Below, one piece after another: positions 51,231-63,379 of a stretch of 64,000 nucleotides of DNA. Numbering within the stretch: position 1 is the stretch's first letter; the number at the start of each line of letters is the position of its first letter. The notes under the pieces are model-generated. The model was not told the DNA's origin and did not search any database. It saw only the letters and a program-made list of their open reading frames with translations. Where the stretch lies: contig CM065311.1 of assembly GCA_033032175.1 (NCBI GenBank), forward strand, positions 6,627,190-6,691,189, given 5' to 3'. Made by a program: the position numbers and the translations under genes. The stretch is from Saturnia japonica. Taxonomy: Eukaryota; Arthropoda; Insecta; Lepidoptera; Saturniidae.

Positions 51231-54200
51231 TTATTCCCTTTTATTGTCGTTGCGAAAATTCCCGAGAGGTTCTACGGATCTTGACCTAGGTGCTCTGTGA
51301 AAAGAAATAAAGAATTTAAATTTAAATTTTAACTATATTTAAAAAAATCTTGTACGACATTACCTTCTTCTTGAAAGCGTCAATTCTATTTTTCCTTCTT
51401 TTACTTGTTTGAAAAGCGATATGGCCCCTGCATGGCTCAATCCACGGGTTGGCACATTGTTTACAGACAAGATCTCGTCACCTTAAATTAAATTTTAATG
51501 GAAAATATATTAATTTTTTTTTGACGTTGCATTTTTAAATTTATTATATTATAAGTTATATTTGTATAATAAAAGACTTTGCTACCTTCAAAAATAGTAC
51601 CCTTGTCGGCTGCTTGTCCATTTGGAAACACAGTTTTAACGAATATACCCATGTGACCCTTTGGTGAATCAGTTCCCCCGACAATACTGAAACCAAGACT
51701 TTTATGGCCAGGACCTTTCCAAAAATCTGCTCTGTGTAATGAGCAATGCGAGTAATAGTTTCCGTGCTGAACTTCGTTCTCGGCTGGTGGATTAAAGTCT
51801 TGTGATAAATTACTGGACGCACTTCGTTGTGATCCCACTCTGCTGAAGAATCTACTTCTGCTACTGTTCCTGAGTTGCTCAGGTATACTTTCAAACGATT
51901 TGTTCTGATACGGCCTTGATGTATGCTTAACATAGTGAGAAGAATTCTCTTTAGTCTCATTGGCTGCGTTATTGTTACAAGGAAAGTACTGACCTACTAT
52001 AGGAAGGGGCCTAGTGCTATGAATCGATATTGGTCTATAATTGTTAGCTTGAATCTGCCGAGCGGTTGGAGTCGATTTTACTGATATTTCAATATTTGTA
52101 ACATTTTGTAATGATGACGAGGAATGTGAATAGCAGTGTCTTTCTAGTAATTTTTCATCGTCACTTTTTTGATTGGAATGTGTTGGAGCATTATTACTTT
52201 GAATATTTACTTCGTATTTATTGCTAACGTCTCGTCTATTTGTGTTGGGTTGGAAGTAATGCAAATCATTGGGACGATTATAAGTGTTACTTGCACTAAG
52301 ATCGTTATATTGATTATCCGAAGGAAAATGCGTTTCAATAGTTATTTGATTTGACGGTATTGGTTTGTGTACTGTTTGAGAAATAATATCCGGAGGGTTA
52401 TTAGTTGCAAGAGGTGTTTGGGCTTGATTATGATTATTTATCATTCTACTTAAAGTAAAGGGTGTTATTTCATCGTGAGCCATAACAAGATCAACTTGGT
52501 ATCTCTGGAATAATGCCCCGTCTTCGATTGTGGCTTCAGTCGAGCAAGAATTAACAATGTGCTGAACTTCTCGTAATGAGGATAATCCTCTCAATATTCT
52601 TCCGTTGACATTAACGATTTCATCACCTATTCGAAGCCTTCCATCTCTATGTGCAATTCCTTCAAAGTCTAATTTGACAACAATATAACGAATTTCATAA
52701 TTAGAACCACTGTTATCAAAATCGACTCTATGTTGTGCTAGGTACACACCAAGGCTTTCTTCTAATTTAGACTTCAATAACCGAATTTTTCTGAATCGTT
52801 TAGTGCATGGACCTCTTCCGAGTATATCTGTTTCAGGATGGATACTTAATTTTGATTCTGGAACTATATTATTAAGATTAGGTATAGAAGTATCTTGAAC
52901 AGGTATTAACTGAGATTGTAAAAATTTTATTTTCCTCGTCTGTACTCGTTCATCTAATGTTATAGTTTTGTATATGTAAGGAGGCTTTTTATTATTAATC
53001 GTTTTCTTTGGTAGTGGCGGTGGTTTACTGTCATTGTGATCTAAAATTAGATTGTGATGTACGTTGGAATATTTTTTTTCTTCTTTGCGGTCCGCTTCGT
53101 TTTGATATGATGTACTTTTATCAATGGGAAAAAGAGCACATGGTGTAGAACTTCTTCTTACTGGAACTTGAACTCTATTGATATTGATCTTGTGATTAAA
53201 ACTAAATTGCCTTGAAAATATATTATGAGTTGCTTCGAAACCTGACTCAATATGCTCTTTTTTTGTCATTCCACTAGATAAATGGCTAGAGTATCCCGGA
53301 GGTGAATGATTACTATGTTCATCTGTTGGTCTACCATCACTGTCGTACCCAGATTCATTTGAACTAACGTAGTTACTAAGGCGATGAGCTTGAATTTCAC
53401 TAACTTCTGGTCCATGATGAATGCTTTGAGAAGACGAAGCTAGCTCAGTATTAAAATCTTTAATGGAACCAAGCACAGAACCATATTCATATACCGGTAA
53501 ACTATTCCTATTCCTTGGAACAAGTATGGGATCGTAATCGAGAGGAGCTCTTTGGGAAATCATAGAAGATCTACGAGGTACATCATCTAGATGTTCCATT
53601 GGGTAAATTTTGCTATTAATTTCGTTAATACTTCTCATTGAACTTCTAGAAAAGTCATAGTCTTTTCTGAAAACAGTAAGTAAATTATCTTCGTTTGCAG
53701 ATATACTATCGTTACTTTGATATCGTTCTTCCGATCGTGTATTCGTGAAATATATTCTTTCTTTTCGAAATTTCGGCGATTTTCGATCAATTCTTTCAGA
53801 AAAACTTTGCCTAGCACAGCTCGCTCTTTGTTGCGATGCCATACTGTTTTCTTCAGGCAATACAGAAAGTTTGGACCTTAGAAAAGCGTATGGAAAATTC
53901 GGTTTCTTACATGCACCATTACTTGTTTGTGAATCGTTTAAGTTAGGAATATTATCGCAACTAATGGCTTTGGTTGACGTAGCAACTAAATTTTCCTCAC
54001 GTAATGAGTTGGTATTTTTTGAAGGTGAGTTTTTACTCGCGTTGTCTGCATTCTGTAAGTCGATATCGTCTGATGGATCATCAGCTTTAACATACGTGGA
54101 TAAATGTGATGTCGAACAACTTCTATAAAGAGATGGTCCGTTATTGGTCGTATAGTTTTCAGGTGTTTTGTTAATGTTTTGTGATTGCGACTTAGATGAA

Positions 54201-55174
54201 TTCAACATTCCTGTTGAACCCATTCTGTGAAAAAATGATTTAAATGGACTAGGAGATCTATCTCTAGAACCGCTCCTAATTGAGTCTGTGTCGTTATCCT
54301 TTTTCATTGAAGTAGAATCAGAATTATTCCGACCCATTTTCCAATTTTGTTTTTTCTTATATTGCCCTGTAACTATAGCATTGGTTTCTTCTTTCAACTC
54401 CTCGTTATGTGGTGATTCTTGTGTTGTTTCTTTAGATTCTGGTTTCTTCAGTATTTCAAGTTTTCGACCCATTCGACGACCCCATGTGGCAAACACTAAA
54501 AACAAAAGTAATTATCAATAAATATACATTATTATTTTTATAGTATTCATTCAAAATCAATTTTTTTTTTTATTGAACTCGGGCCCCAAGAAGGCACTTA
54601 TGAATGTCAAAACACTACCACCGGTTCGGAAAACATCCCAGTCATCGAGATGAACTGGCAAGAAACTTGATCGGGTATATAAATAACATCATATTTTCTT
54701 TTTTTAATTAGTTTTTACAATATTTAATTATATATAGTTCTTATCATCTTCAGTAGATGTAGTTAGTTTGATGATGTGCTTAGGAAGTTTATTAAAGAAC
54801 CTAACACAATTACCTAAACACTTATAATTGTTTTACTGATTCTAAAAGATGGAATGACTATTTTATATTTATTTCTAGTATTAAAATTGTACCTGTTAGT
54901 TACAAGTTCAAAATTATCTTCATTTTTCGAACATATATTATATTTTCGTAGATGTTTGTAAAGCTGTCCAAGGTGTATTTATTTGGTAGGTACCTTTTTT
55001 CATTTCTTTGACATCATCTTCCATGACCATGGCTGGTAGCGCGGTTACGAGTGCGAAGTCGTGTAGGGGAGCGCCGGCAGCGTCGGCAGCGGCGGCGTCT
55101 CGGCGCGGAGACGGCGTCGTGACGGCTCGCGGTCCGGTCACTTCTCTGCGCTTCGATCCGCGGAAGAGGCGCAT
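51231..55174 (-). CDS. two-PDZ-domain scaffold protein, IL16/PDZD2 (big bang-like) group
   Basis: Four coding exons on the minus strand: 55174-54994, 54495-51586, 51481-51364 and 51294-51231, all in phase, 3,273 nt, 1,090 residues, stop TAA at 51233-51231. The start ATG at 55174 follows an in-frame TGA nine bases upstream (GCG TGA TCG GTC ATC ATG). Residues 1-630 are mostly polar and low-complexity, rich in Ser and Asn, hence probably disordered. PDZ1 spans about 640-732 (ESLGVY loop, [16 protein letters not shown]). PDZ2 spans about 982-1066 ([10 protein letters not shown] loop, [20 protein letters not shown]). PDZ domains bind C-terminal peptides and build membrane or junction scaffolds. 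The PDZ2 wording ([17 protein letters not shown]) is closest to IL16/PDZD2-type proteins; that identity is inference, while the PDZ calls are firm. Confidence 0.85.
54571..54672 (-). repeat. copy of the 8180-8266 LINE 3' block
   Basis: The same block as at 41091-41190, about 85% similar by eye, again with a T-rich left end (poly-A tail on the minus strand). It lies in the short intron between coding exons 1 and 2 of the PDZ gene (54496-54993), sense to that gene. Confidence 0.6.
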
Positions 55175-55854
55175 GATGACCGATCACGCAACCATAGCGC
55201 AACACCGGACGCGCCTTCTCTGGAAATAGATAAGCACCATGTTACTATATATAGACGGCTAAATTAAATATGCTGCTTTTGACACGCCGAATTGTTTCCT
55301 TTGGTGTTTGAAACCTAACTCGCGGGAGTGATTTTTTTTAGTCAATATTAAAACAAAATCTATATAATAGGCTGATAATCGATGAGCTATAAATTGTATA
55401 ATTATAAATAGGCGAGGTTGGTGTGTATATATTTTTAGATAATGAAAAATTATTCTGCTACGTGTTTGACTCGCGTATGTGCGAAAATTACTAACAATTT
55501 ATGTAATTATTATATTGCACCTTTTCAAGAACAACATCGTTACCGTCAGAAAAACAGAAAAGTTTTTTTATTGAACAGTGAATATAAAATTATTTTACAC
55601 AACATTAAACACTTTTAGACAAAAGTTCCAGATTTATGAAATTGAGGTGAGCATTGGTTCTCAATGAAAACATATTAGTGAAAGTATAAAATTATAAATA
55701 AAAGTGAAGTATAAAATTTGTGTTATTGACCAGAGACGTCATTCTTTTTTATTTATTTGACACTTATTATCTGGACATTTGGTAGGCACTCATAAGAAAA
55801 CAATTTTTTACAAAAAGAAAACAAACTTGAATGATTTTTTTTCTCTGACCTTAC

Positions 55855-56085
55855 TACTGTTAGCGTGAGGGCCCTATCCAAAAACAGAGCCACTGATGGC
55901 TTTTACAGCTTTACTGGGCTTGGGGACAAGCGCTCAAAGCACTCAGCCACGTAAGCGTGGGCAACAATCGCGCAAGGGTGCCAAAGTAGCCGGACCTCGG
56001 CTTGGGCTGTTGCCACCATTGCAAAGAATTGGCGATCTGACTAATTCCCTATCCGTAAGATTAGAGCTAAACTAACATATACATG
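55855..56085 (-). repeat. 5'-truncated copy of the jockey-type LINE 3' UTR
   Basis: The minus strand from 56085 runs ATGTATATGTTAGTTTAGCT, GGTCCGGC(T/C)AC, GCGCGATTGTTGCCCACGCT and on to CAGTAGTAAGGTCAGAG. It matches 37480-37710 of the full-length element nearly end to end. It is the longest of the truncated copies and lies sense within the inferred PDZ-gene intron. Confidence 0.8.
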
Positions 56086-56769
56086 ATTGATACATTTTAT
56101 CCATAAAAAAATATACATTCGAATTAAAAAGCTTATTTATTTTTTGAAGTCGGTTTAAAACATATGTAATGGAGTTGAGAGCTGATAGCAAAAATCAATA
56201 ATAATTTATACATGAATTACATGAGGTATTGTACTTTATGCCTTTCAGAAAATGACCTTTTATAATGTTAAAACACACTTATGTTTGTTATTAAAGGTTG
56301 GCCGAAATTAGTCAAGATATAGTCACGCATTTGATCAGATATATACCTAAAGAAATTAAATGATTCATAAACAAGTCAATGATAGTTGCCGCGCGGAATC
56401 GCTCGTCCTACCCAATAACTAGCTGTTACACTAACCTGTTCAAGATTCTAGGCCTTGTTTATTTTCACTTAAAAGAACGCTACTGAATGACGTTAATAGC
56501 GATATCTTCGTACAACGATTAATTTTAACGGTTGTCATGACAGGAATCTATAATGGTGAAGCACAGGTGTTACGGATAATGTTATGGATGTGTATGGTTT
56601 TAAGTATTTTTTACATCGTTCTAAAATATTAGTTTTACCTTATAATAACACTAGCGGTATGCTCGCGGCTTCGCATACGTTTGTTAGTAGTTAGTAGTTA
56701 TTTATATCCCATAATTTTAATTTTATTCATATTGTTGACAATTCATATGCTGTATCAATTGAGGAATGG

Positions 56770-57340
56770 CATGGCATGTATTTCCCGTGTACAGTTTTCA
56801 TCAAAATTGGTGAAAATTATTATTCTATTTTACGATTTGTAATTTATTATTATCAATTCTTAGAGTCTCTCCATCATGGTATAATAGTATATCCTCCCCG
56901 TCAACAAAATTTGATCAGAATCGGTTGAGAATTGATGAAAATTTAAGTTTTGAACTTTTTTTTTCATCTCTGGAAGTAATAATGAGGATTGTTATAGTTG
57001 CTCATCAATTATGTAATTACTTATACTTCCCGTGTACAAAATTTCATAAAAATCGGTTAGGAATTAATGATTTTTTTAAAACTTTTTTTACGTTTCCTAA
57101 TATAGTTGTTGAAATTTTTAATAGCCTATGAAATGTTTATACTTCCTGTGTATAAAATATCACAATCGGTCAAGAATTAACGAATTTTTTTTTCCGATTT
57201 TTTTTTTATGATTTATAAAAGTGTTATTAAAATTTATTATACCCTATCAATTGACTAATGACTTATGCATCCTGTATACAAATTTTCATACGAATCGACA
57301 AAGCCGTTTCAGAGTTAAATCCGGACATGCAAACAGAGTA
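56770..57340 (+). repeat. degenerate tandem array, about five 115-130-bp units
   Basis: The word CTTCCCGTGTACAAAATTTC and variants, followed by AATCGGTT(A/G)AGAATTAATGA-like text, recurs at about 56781, 56895, 57026, 57142 and 57269 (spacings 114, 131, 116, 127). Unit sequence is well diverged. The array is followed by GTTTCAGAGTTAAATCCGGA. Non-coding. Confidence 0.6.
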
Positions 57341-60329
57341 AAAAAAAAAATTATTGGCACATTTGTGATCAGTATCGTTCGTATAGTACACCTATCGGGT
57401 AATTTGGACAAGAAACTAACTGTACGACAGAACTAAAGATTTATTAATACAGATGAAACGTCACTGTTATTGTCGACCTTTTTAAACTTACTTAATAATT
57501 ACAAAGTCTCAAAAATGCTTTCATCGTATATTTTACTAGCTGCGTACGCGACTCTGTTCGCGTTGTTATTAAAATGTAACCATATCCTTTTCTATGTCAA
57601 CTGTCATGGTGGTCAGTCAATCAGTGTTTGAGTTTATTAATCTATTGTTACAAGCATTTAACTTGGAACGATTGTACCTATTAAAATCTTTTTATTACTT
57701 AGATCTTAGGGATGTGCGATGTTAGAGGGACATCGATATTGCCATCGAAGTCTCCGTTTCCGTTATGTAAACATCGATGTTTTGTTGCTAGCCAATTGGT
57801 CGAGCTTTTTTTGAGTAACACATCGAAACCTCGAACTCTATTTTACAGCAAACAAATTTGCAAACATCAACGGTCGATGTTCGAATAAAGAACTAGAAAA
57901 AATAATAATTTCAAAATTGTAATTATTCGATTGAAAACCAGAAATACCTATACGATTCAATTCGAATATATAAATCATATGTTGGAATTACCCGCACAAC
58001 CCTAGACTAGTTCGTTAAATTCTAAAGGTGGGAATTTGTATGAAATCGTATACCTCCCATATGCGCCATTTTGTTAGTTGCTAATAATAATAAATGACAG
58101 TGTTTATACCTACACTAATTTTTGTCCAGTACCTAACGCGTGTATGGAAGTCCAGGTAAGCAGCACATACATATTTAATCGTAAAAACGTGAAGAGGAAG
58201 TGCCGGTTCGTTATTATTTATGACATAATAACTACGAGAGGAACTGAGAAAGAGGAAGTAGCGGTCTTCCGGCCATGCGCGTGTTCACTTTATGGGTATG
58301 TGTTGAAGTAATATGACTTGAGACAAAGTATGTCTTCACATGTAACTCTGACGAAAAATTTAAACATAATTTAATTTGATGAATAAAAATATTGATTAAA
58401 AAGTAAATAAGCATACTTGCGTTTTTGTTAAATGATACGAAGATAATAAACTTCGTAACAGTAAAAATAACAACTTTCATGCAAAAACAGATTATTTGTG
58501 TAGGTTCATTTTATCATGTATGTACTCTTTTAAAGTTAGTAGGTACATCTTTATTTATCGTATCAAACTAAATGAGGGCAATGTACCTGATTGTAAGTAC
58601 AGTTCAATCCAACAACTTCAGTTACCATTGTGGGATGTACAAGCCATCACCGGTCATCGTTGTCATGCTAACCTACTCAAATATCTCCTCACGATATGTT
58701 TGAATGACCCCATGTTTAGAAAGAAGAGATCACACTGCTCGGGAGACAGTTTCACAGATTCATAGTACGAGATAGAGGTTACCGTAAAGGTGTGGCTTCG
58801 GAGCCCAGCGCGTGTTTTCTCTTATGAAAGGGAGAAGAGGGAGTTAGGCTAAACTGCTATTCAGAACACTGGCATGATATAGACGGTAGAACACTTCAGC
58901 AAGGCAATGTCTCTCTGCGGACGGTTCATCTCAGAAACCTATCCAAACTTTTGCCTTATAAAGCAGATACGGTAAATAAAGCGTGATAAAACCGATGCAC
59001 CCTGTTAATGACTCCAAGTCTCCGAGATGTGACGGAGAGGACATTCTCGATGTAATTTCTGGAGTTAAGGTCGCTGCGAATATCTTGTTCATAAACATAA
59101 TATAATTAATTTATTGTCAGATACTCTTTTATGGTTTATGCAGTTTAGTGAGGTTACCGACAATTCTTTTCTGAATGATTATACATAAGTCTTATTAAAT
59201 ATAAAATACCTACCTGTTCACAAAGACTCGTTTGTCAATTTTACGGCCAGATAATAAAACGTAATATGTAATTAGTATATATTTTTCTGCGTAAGTAGAA
59301 GTTTAACGTACTCACCTACTGTGTTCTTAAATGTGGTCAGGCAGCATTCCTGTTTCATTTGCGTGAAAGAGACTAGGACGAGTATTATTATTTAACAAAT
59401 TGCCTCTTACATGTTTATATGTTAGCTGTATTAGTTATCTCCTCCGTAACATTATATAATACTAAACTTTAGTACATATGCAATGTACAATGGTCGGTAT
59501 CGTTCAGTAAAAGTACAAATAATAACCTGTCAGTATGTGCGTAGTTTGAATTATTTACACAAATAAGTTTTTAATGACTTGACGATATGCCCACAAAACC
59601 CAAACCGAGTTTAAATACTTTGCCATTTTAGATTCTTAGCACGTATATAAATACTGTGGAAGACTCCATTCTTGGTCCTAGTTTACGTACTTAATAATTA
59701 TGTGCGTTTTTCCCAACGGTGCGGTGCGGTGCGGGGCGCTGCGCCAGTGCGGACCTCAGCAGTTAGCTAGCTGTCCCCTTGCAATTAATGCGGTATCACT
59801 TATTTGTTACAACCGGAAGCTTTAAGATGGTATTTAGCAATTTGTTGGACGCGAGCGTGTTATCTAATTAGATACTTTGATTTATACTTCATCCAAGTCC
59901 GTTAGAACAATTTGTGATTAATTAGTATTATTATGGTTTATCGTAAATAATTTAGAACGGGTAATATAATTATGTGGTTGGTACCTATAGTTCAGTACGG
60001 CCTATAAATTTGCAGATTTAGTTTATTATACTCAAACAAAAAATCAAAGAAGAACACCGATACAACACAAACGACCTTTGGCACGAAATTAATGTTTGTA
60101 CGATGCGTAATGAAAGTAAAGTTCATTAGGTTAAAAATGGTGACGGCTGGACATGTTCTGCGAAGACCTGATAATTACTCGTCCAAACAAAAACAAGAAG
60201 ATGCTGCACATGATCGATTTAAGTGGAAATTTCTTCTCCGAGCTCTATGCCCCATATAAAGTACTTCAGGATTACATCATCATCACACTCGTATCTACTT
60301 ACCTAGTGTTTATACTCGTCTAATTTGTA

Positions 60330-60680
60330 TTTCGTATAATTAACTCTATTTAAAATACATATTACAGTATTATTTATACACATTCTAATATAAACATTCT
60401 TGTTTATATGTACATAATTTAAACACAATTTATAGACCATACGCGTAGAAATGCATCATAAATGTACCTCCAGAGTATAAACTACAATCATACCCAATTT
60501 TATTAAATATGGTTTAGTAGTTTTTGCGTGATTGACTTACAAACTAACAGACAGACAAACAATTACAAATCTTTCGAAATGTGTTCCATTCATGATTGTA
60601 TACCCCTCCTGTAGTATTTTTCTTCAAATATCTTTAATATACAGATTTTGACACTTTATTGTTATTATAAGTACAGATAG
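60330..60680 (+). repeat. copy of the 39065-39405 repeat
   Basis: Same ordered words as the dynein-intron copy, ending TTATTATAAGTACAGATAG. It lies in the inferred long 5' intron of the PDZ gene. Confidence 0.6.
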
Positions 60681-60910
60681 CAGCGAAAACACTAAGTATT
60701 TGAATAGGTAAAAGAAAACTATCTAATATTGAGTACAGTTAACATGCAATGCTTATCCTCACTTTCATGACGAGTTCATAAATAACACTTATCCAGTTAA
60801 TTCACGGTTCATAACATTAATAACGGGATTTGTAATATGAAATCCAGTCATAACTAACTGATGTTATTTGAATACGGTAAACAAAGTTTATATACAGAGT
60901 GATGACTCAC

Positions 60911-61000
60911 CTCATACCAGTGCACATGGGGCAGACAGCGCTACAGCGCTACAGGCGCGGGCGCGGGCGCGGTCGGCACACGGGACGTTACACTTGACTG
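60911..61000 (-). promoter_or_regulatory. candidate GC-rich 5' UTR first exon and promoter area of the PDZ gene
   Basis: Read on the minus strand, a GC-rich block (GCGCGGGCGCGGGC-like repeats, duplicated CGCTACAG) ends in a strong donor, TATGAG followed by GTGAGT, at 60911/60910. It could splice to the acceptor CTATTTCCAG whose exon begins at 55219, 45 nt before the start codon. Such an isolated CpG-rich island in AT-rich DNA suits an insect first exon. The 5' boundary (about 61000) is a guess; transcript data are needed to join it to this gene. Confidence 0.4.
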
Positions 61001-61099
61001 AAATATTGAAAATTATTGTTTAGCAATATTATTCTATAATAATTGTAATAATAAATTTGAAATGCAGCTGCCAGAGCACATGTAAAATTACAGGCATTG

Positions 61100-61215
61100 C
61101 TCAACCTCCATGTTATGGTATCACCACGATGTTTTCCTTGCGAAAGTTCAGGCTCAATGCACTTGCAGGGATTCGCATTCACGTCGATCGACGCGCTGTC
61201 CATGCACGCTACTAC
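61100..61215 (-). repeat. tRNA-like SINE fragment related to 15640-15785
   Basis: It shares TTCAGGCTCAATGCA and GCAGGGATTCG...TCACG(T/C)CGATCGAC with the 15.7-kb copy; here the B-box word is mutated (GAATGCGAATCCC). It lies just beyond the GC-rich candidate first exon of the PDZ gene. Confidence 0.45.
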
Positions 61216-61883
61216 TGACCCATCATTACTTCGACATTGTATAACATAACTAACAGTGACCCACGGTTTTATCAGTTTAAAATGTTGGATAGGATTTGCG
61301 TAAAATCGTGAGATGAGTAACTATGTTCATTTTCAAGTCAGTCGGACCAATAGTTTCGGAGATATCGTGATTTCGCTTACATAATATTAAATAGATAAAG
61401 GCATAACAAATTACAGATCGCTGTGGTATAGATTATTGATTGGTTGTCGCTGAAGTTGAAGCGTTGCGGATACTGATAATTAATTTATGGATTTAGTTAT
61501 AGGTTAGGTTGGTGTATAAAATTACATTTTTATAAAATTTTGTAAAACTTGAAATACAATTAAAAATATTTTTTTATAGGTATGAATAAATAATATATTG
61601 TTTTTGGTACCTAGGTATTATACAAATCTTCGACGTTTATTTTGGGGGTAGGGGAGAAAAGGGTAATGAGGTGTCATCGGGTAATGGTAGTCAGTACAAT
61701 AATAAGAAAACTAAGATACGTTGATAAGTGAATATCGAGCGAAATGATTGGCCATACTACACCGTGCTCCCACCTGATCATCGGTTTATTTAGCATGTGA
61801 CGTTTGGACGAAAAGGAGATATTGTTGTTTGCCGCGATTTCATTGTAGTTTTTCTTGTGTAGAACATAAGAGATCAGATATTA

Positions 61884-63164
61884 GGTCTTTACCTATGAAA
61901 TTGCCGTTTTGTATGAAAAAATTAATCGAATGTTTTTCATGTATTTTTTATTTGTATTAATCGAAGTAATCACCCATGCAATCAATGTATCTTTGCCAGC
62001 GCAGTGGCAGTTTATTGAAGCCTTTCTTAAAGAGATCAGCTGGACGGGAGGCAACAAATTCTTCAAAGGCATTTTGTACTGCCTCTCGGGTATTGAATTT
62101 TTTTCCCGCCAAGGAGTTATCCAAATTCTGGAAAAAGTAGTAGTCTGTAGGCACAAGGTCTGGTGAGTAGGGCGGATGACGGAGAGCTTCCAACCCCAGT
62201 TCTTGGAACTTGGAGACCGTCTGCTGTGCAGTATGAGGTCGCGCGTTGTCTTGCAGGAGCAGCGGAGACGAGCGATTGACCAATGCTGGTTGGACATGTG
62301 CCAGCTTCTCCATCATTATGTTCAGTTCTTCACAGTACACATCTGCAGTAATGCTCACCCCGTTTGGTAAGAAGCTGTGATGAATCACACCGGCGCTAGA
62401 CCACCAAACAGTGACCATCACTTTTCTAGGGGTAAGTTTTCGTTTAGGGCATTGTTTAGGTGCTGAACCAGGATCCAGCCAACTTGCTGAGCGCTTGCGG
62501 TTATCAAACAGAATTTATTTTTCATCGCAGGTAACAATGCGGTTCAAAATTCCTTCATTTGTGTGTCTGTTGAGCAGTGCAAGGCACGTCTCGACGCGTA
62601 TTTCGCGCTGGCGATCATTGAGTTCGTGGGGCACCCATTTGTCAAGCTTTTTTACCTTGCCAATTTGACGCAAATGGACCAATATTGTTTTGACGCTAAC
62701 GTCGAAAGCTGCTGCCAATTCAGCCGTAGATTGTGTATCATCAGCTTCCACAATCGCCTTTAATTCGTCATTGTCGACCAAAGTCTTCGGACGACCGCGA
62801 GGTTCATTTTTCAGGTCGAAATTCCCAGAACGGAAGCGAGCAAACCAATAACAGGTGGTGCGTTGGTTTGTAGTGTTAGCTCCGTAAACATCGTTGATGT
62901 TGCGTGCCGCTTGTGCCGCGTTGCTGGCCACGACGGTACTCATATTCCATAATTACTCGAATTTTTAACGTATCCATGATGACAAAAAAGATTGAAATGC
63001 GATGAAAATGTAACACTAATCAATAAACAAATGACTAATTTTGGAAAAAGAATTCCATATTTTTAAAATAAAATTAATTTGAAATTAGAATTCTTGGCCA
63101 AACAAAAATTATTTTGATTTGAAATGGCCAGTACTGCAGAACGGCAATTTCATAGGTAAAGACC
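61884..63164 (-). mobile_element. nearly complete mariner transposon
   Basis: 1,281 bp bounded by inverted repeats that agree over the first 25 bases (GGTCTTTACCTATGAAATTG...) and a TA duplication (61882-61883 and 63165-63166). The transposase gene fills it on the minus strand. Size, ends and target are all as expected for mariner, so this is a relatively young insertion upstream of the candidate PDZ-gene promoter. Confidence 0.92.
61957..62977 (-). pseudogene. mariner transposase, one frameshift and one nonsense codon
   Basis: The start ATG (62977) reads MDTLKIRVIMEYEYRRG, then the frame slips near 62905-62920 and continues SNAAQAARNINDVYGANTTN. Helix-turn-helix (STAELAAAFDVSVKTI) and WVPHEL linker are intact. 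The catalytic triad is Asp in TCDEK, Asp in LLQDNARPHT and Asp in PTDYYFF, with exactly 34 residues between the last two (D34D). Directly after TCDEK a TAA replaces the usual Trp (62517-62515), and the same frame then runs ILFDNRKRSASWLDPG to the stop at 61957. Inactive by two lesions only. Confidence 0.9.
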
Positions 63165-63379
63165 TATTATTTATTTCAATCTTTTTTTTTAGTTTAACTT
63201 TTTATTTATTCATGTAAATTACTAAAAAATCTTGTTGTGAGACATCTTTAGTGTAATATTTAACGATTTATTTATTTAGATTATTTTTAGTACATTGTCA
63301 AATTTGGGGTAATGGGAGTCAGTTGACTTCCAGTGAATAGAAAAAGGGAGTAACATGGACAAAATCTGTATGCAAGCTC

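Larger units (their letters stand above)
55220..60910 (-). other. long 5' intron of the PDZ gene (inferred) with repeats
   Basis: If the GC-rich exon near 60.9 kb belongs to the PDZ gene, this 5.7 kb is its first intron. It holds a LINE 3' fragment (55855-56085), a degenerate tandem array (about 56770-57340), a short GGTGC-type run near 59720-59750 and a dispersed repeat (60330-60680). I see no convincing exon between 57400 and 59700; short ORFs there look like chance. Confidence 0.4.

Noticed and set aside
52169..52354. Plus-strand ORFs opposite the PDZ exon (also 53745-54128)
   Set aside because: They are antisense shadows of the coding exon with no independent support.
51231..55174. Par-3/Bazooka identity for the PDZ gene
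   Set aside because: There are only two PDZ domains, no Par-3 N-terminal oligomerisation domain or aPKC site is visible, and PDZ2 wording fits IL16/PDZD2-type proteins.
59715..59755. GGTGC run as a promoter or minisatellite
   Set aside because: Only a few imperfect GGTGCGGTGC units occur, with no adjacent gene signal; not enough to call.
62515..62517. Recoded stop (readthrough or selenocysteine) in the mariner
   Set aside because: The codon is TAA, the element also has a frameshift, and ordinary decay is the simpler explanation.
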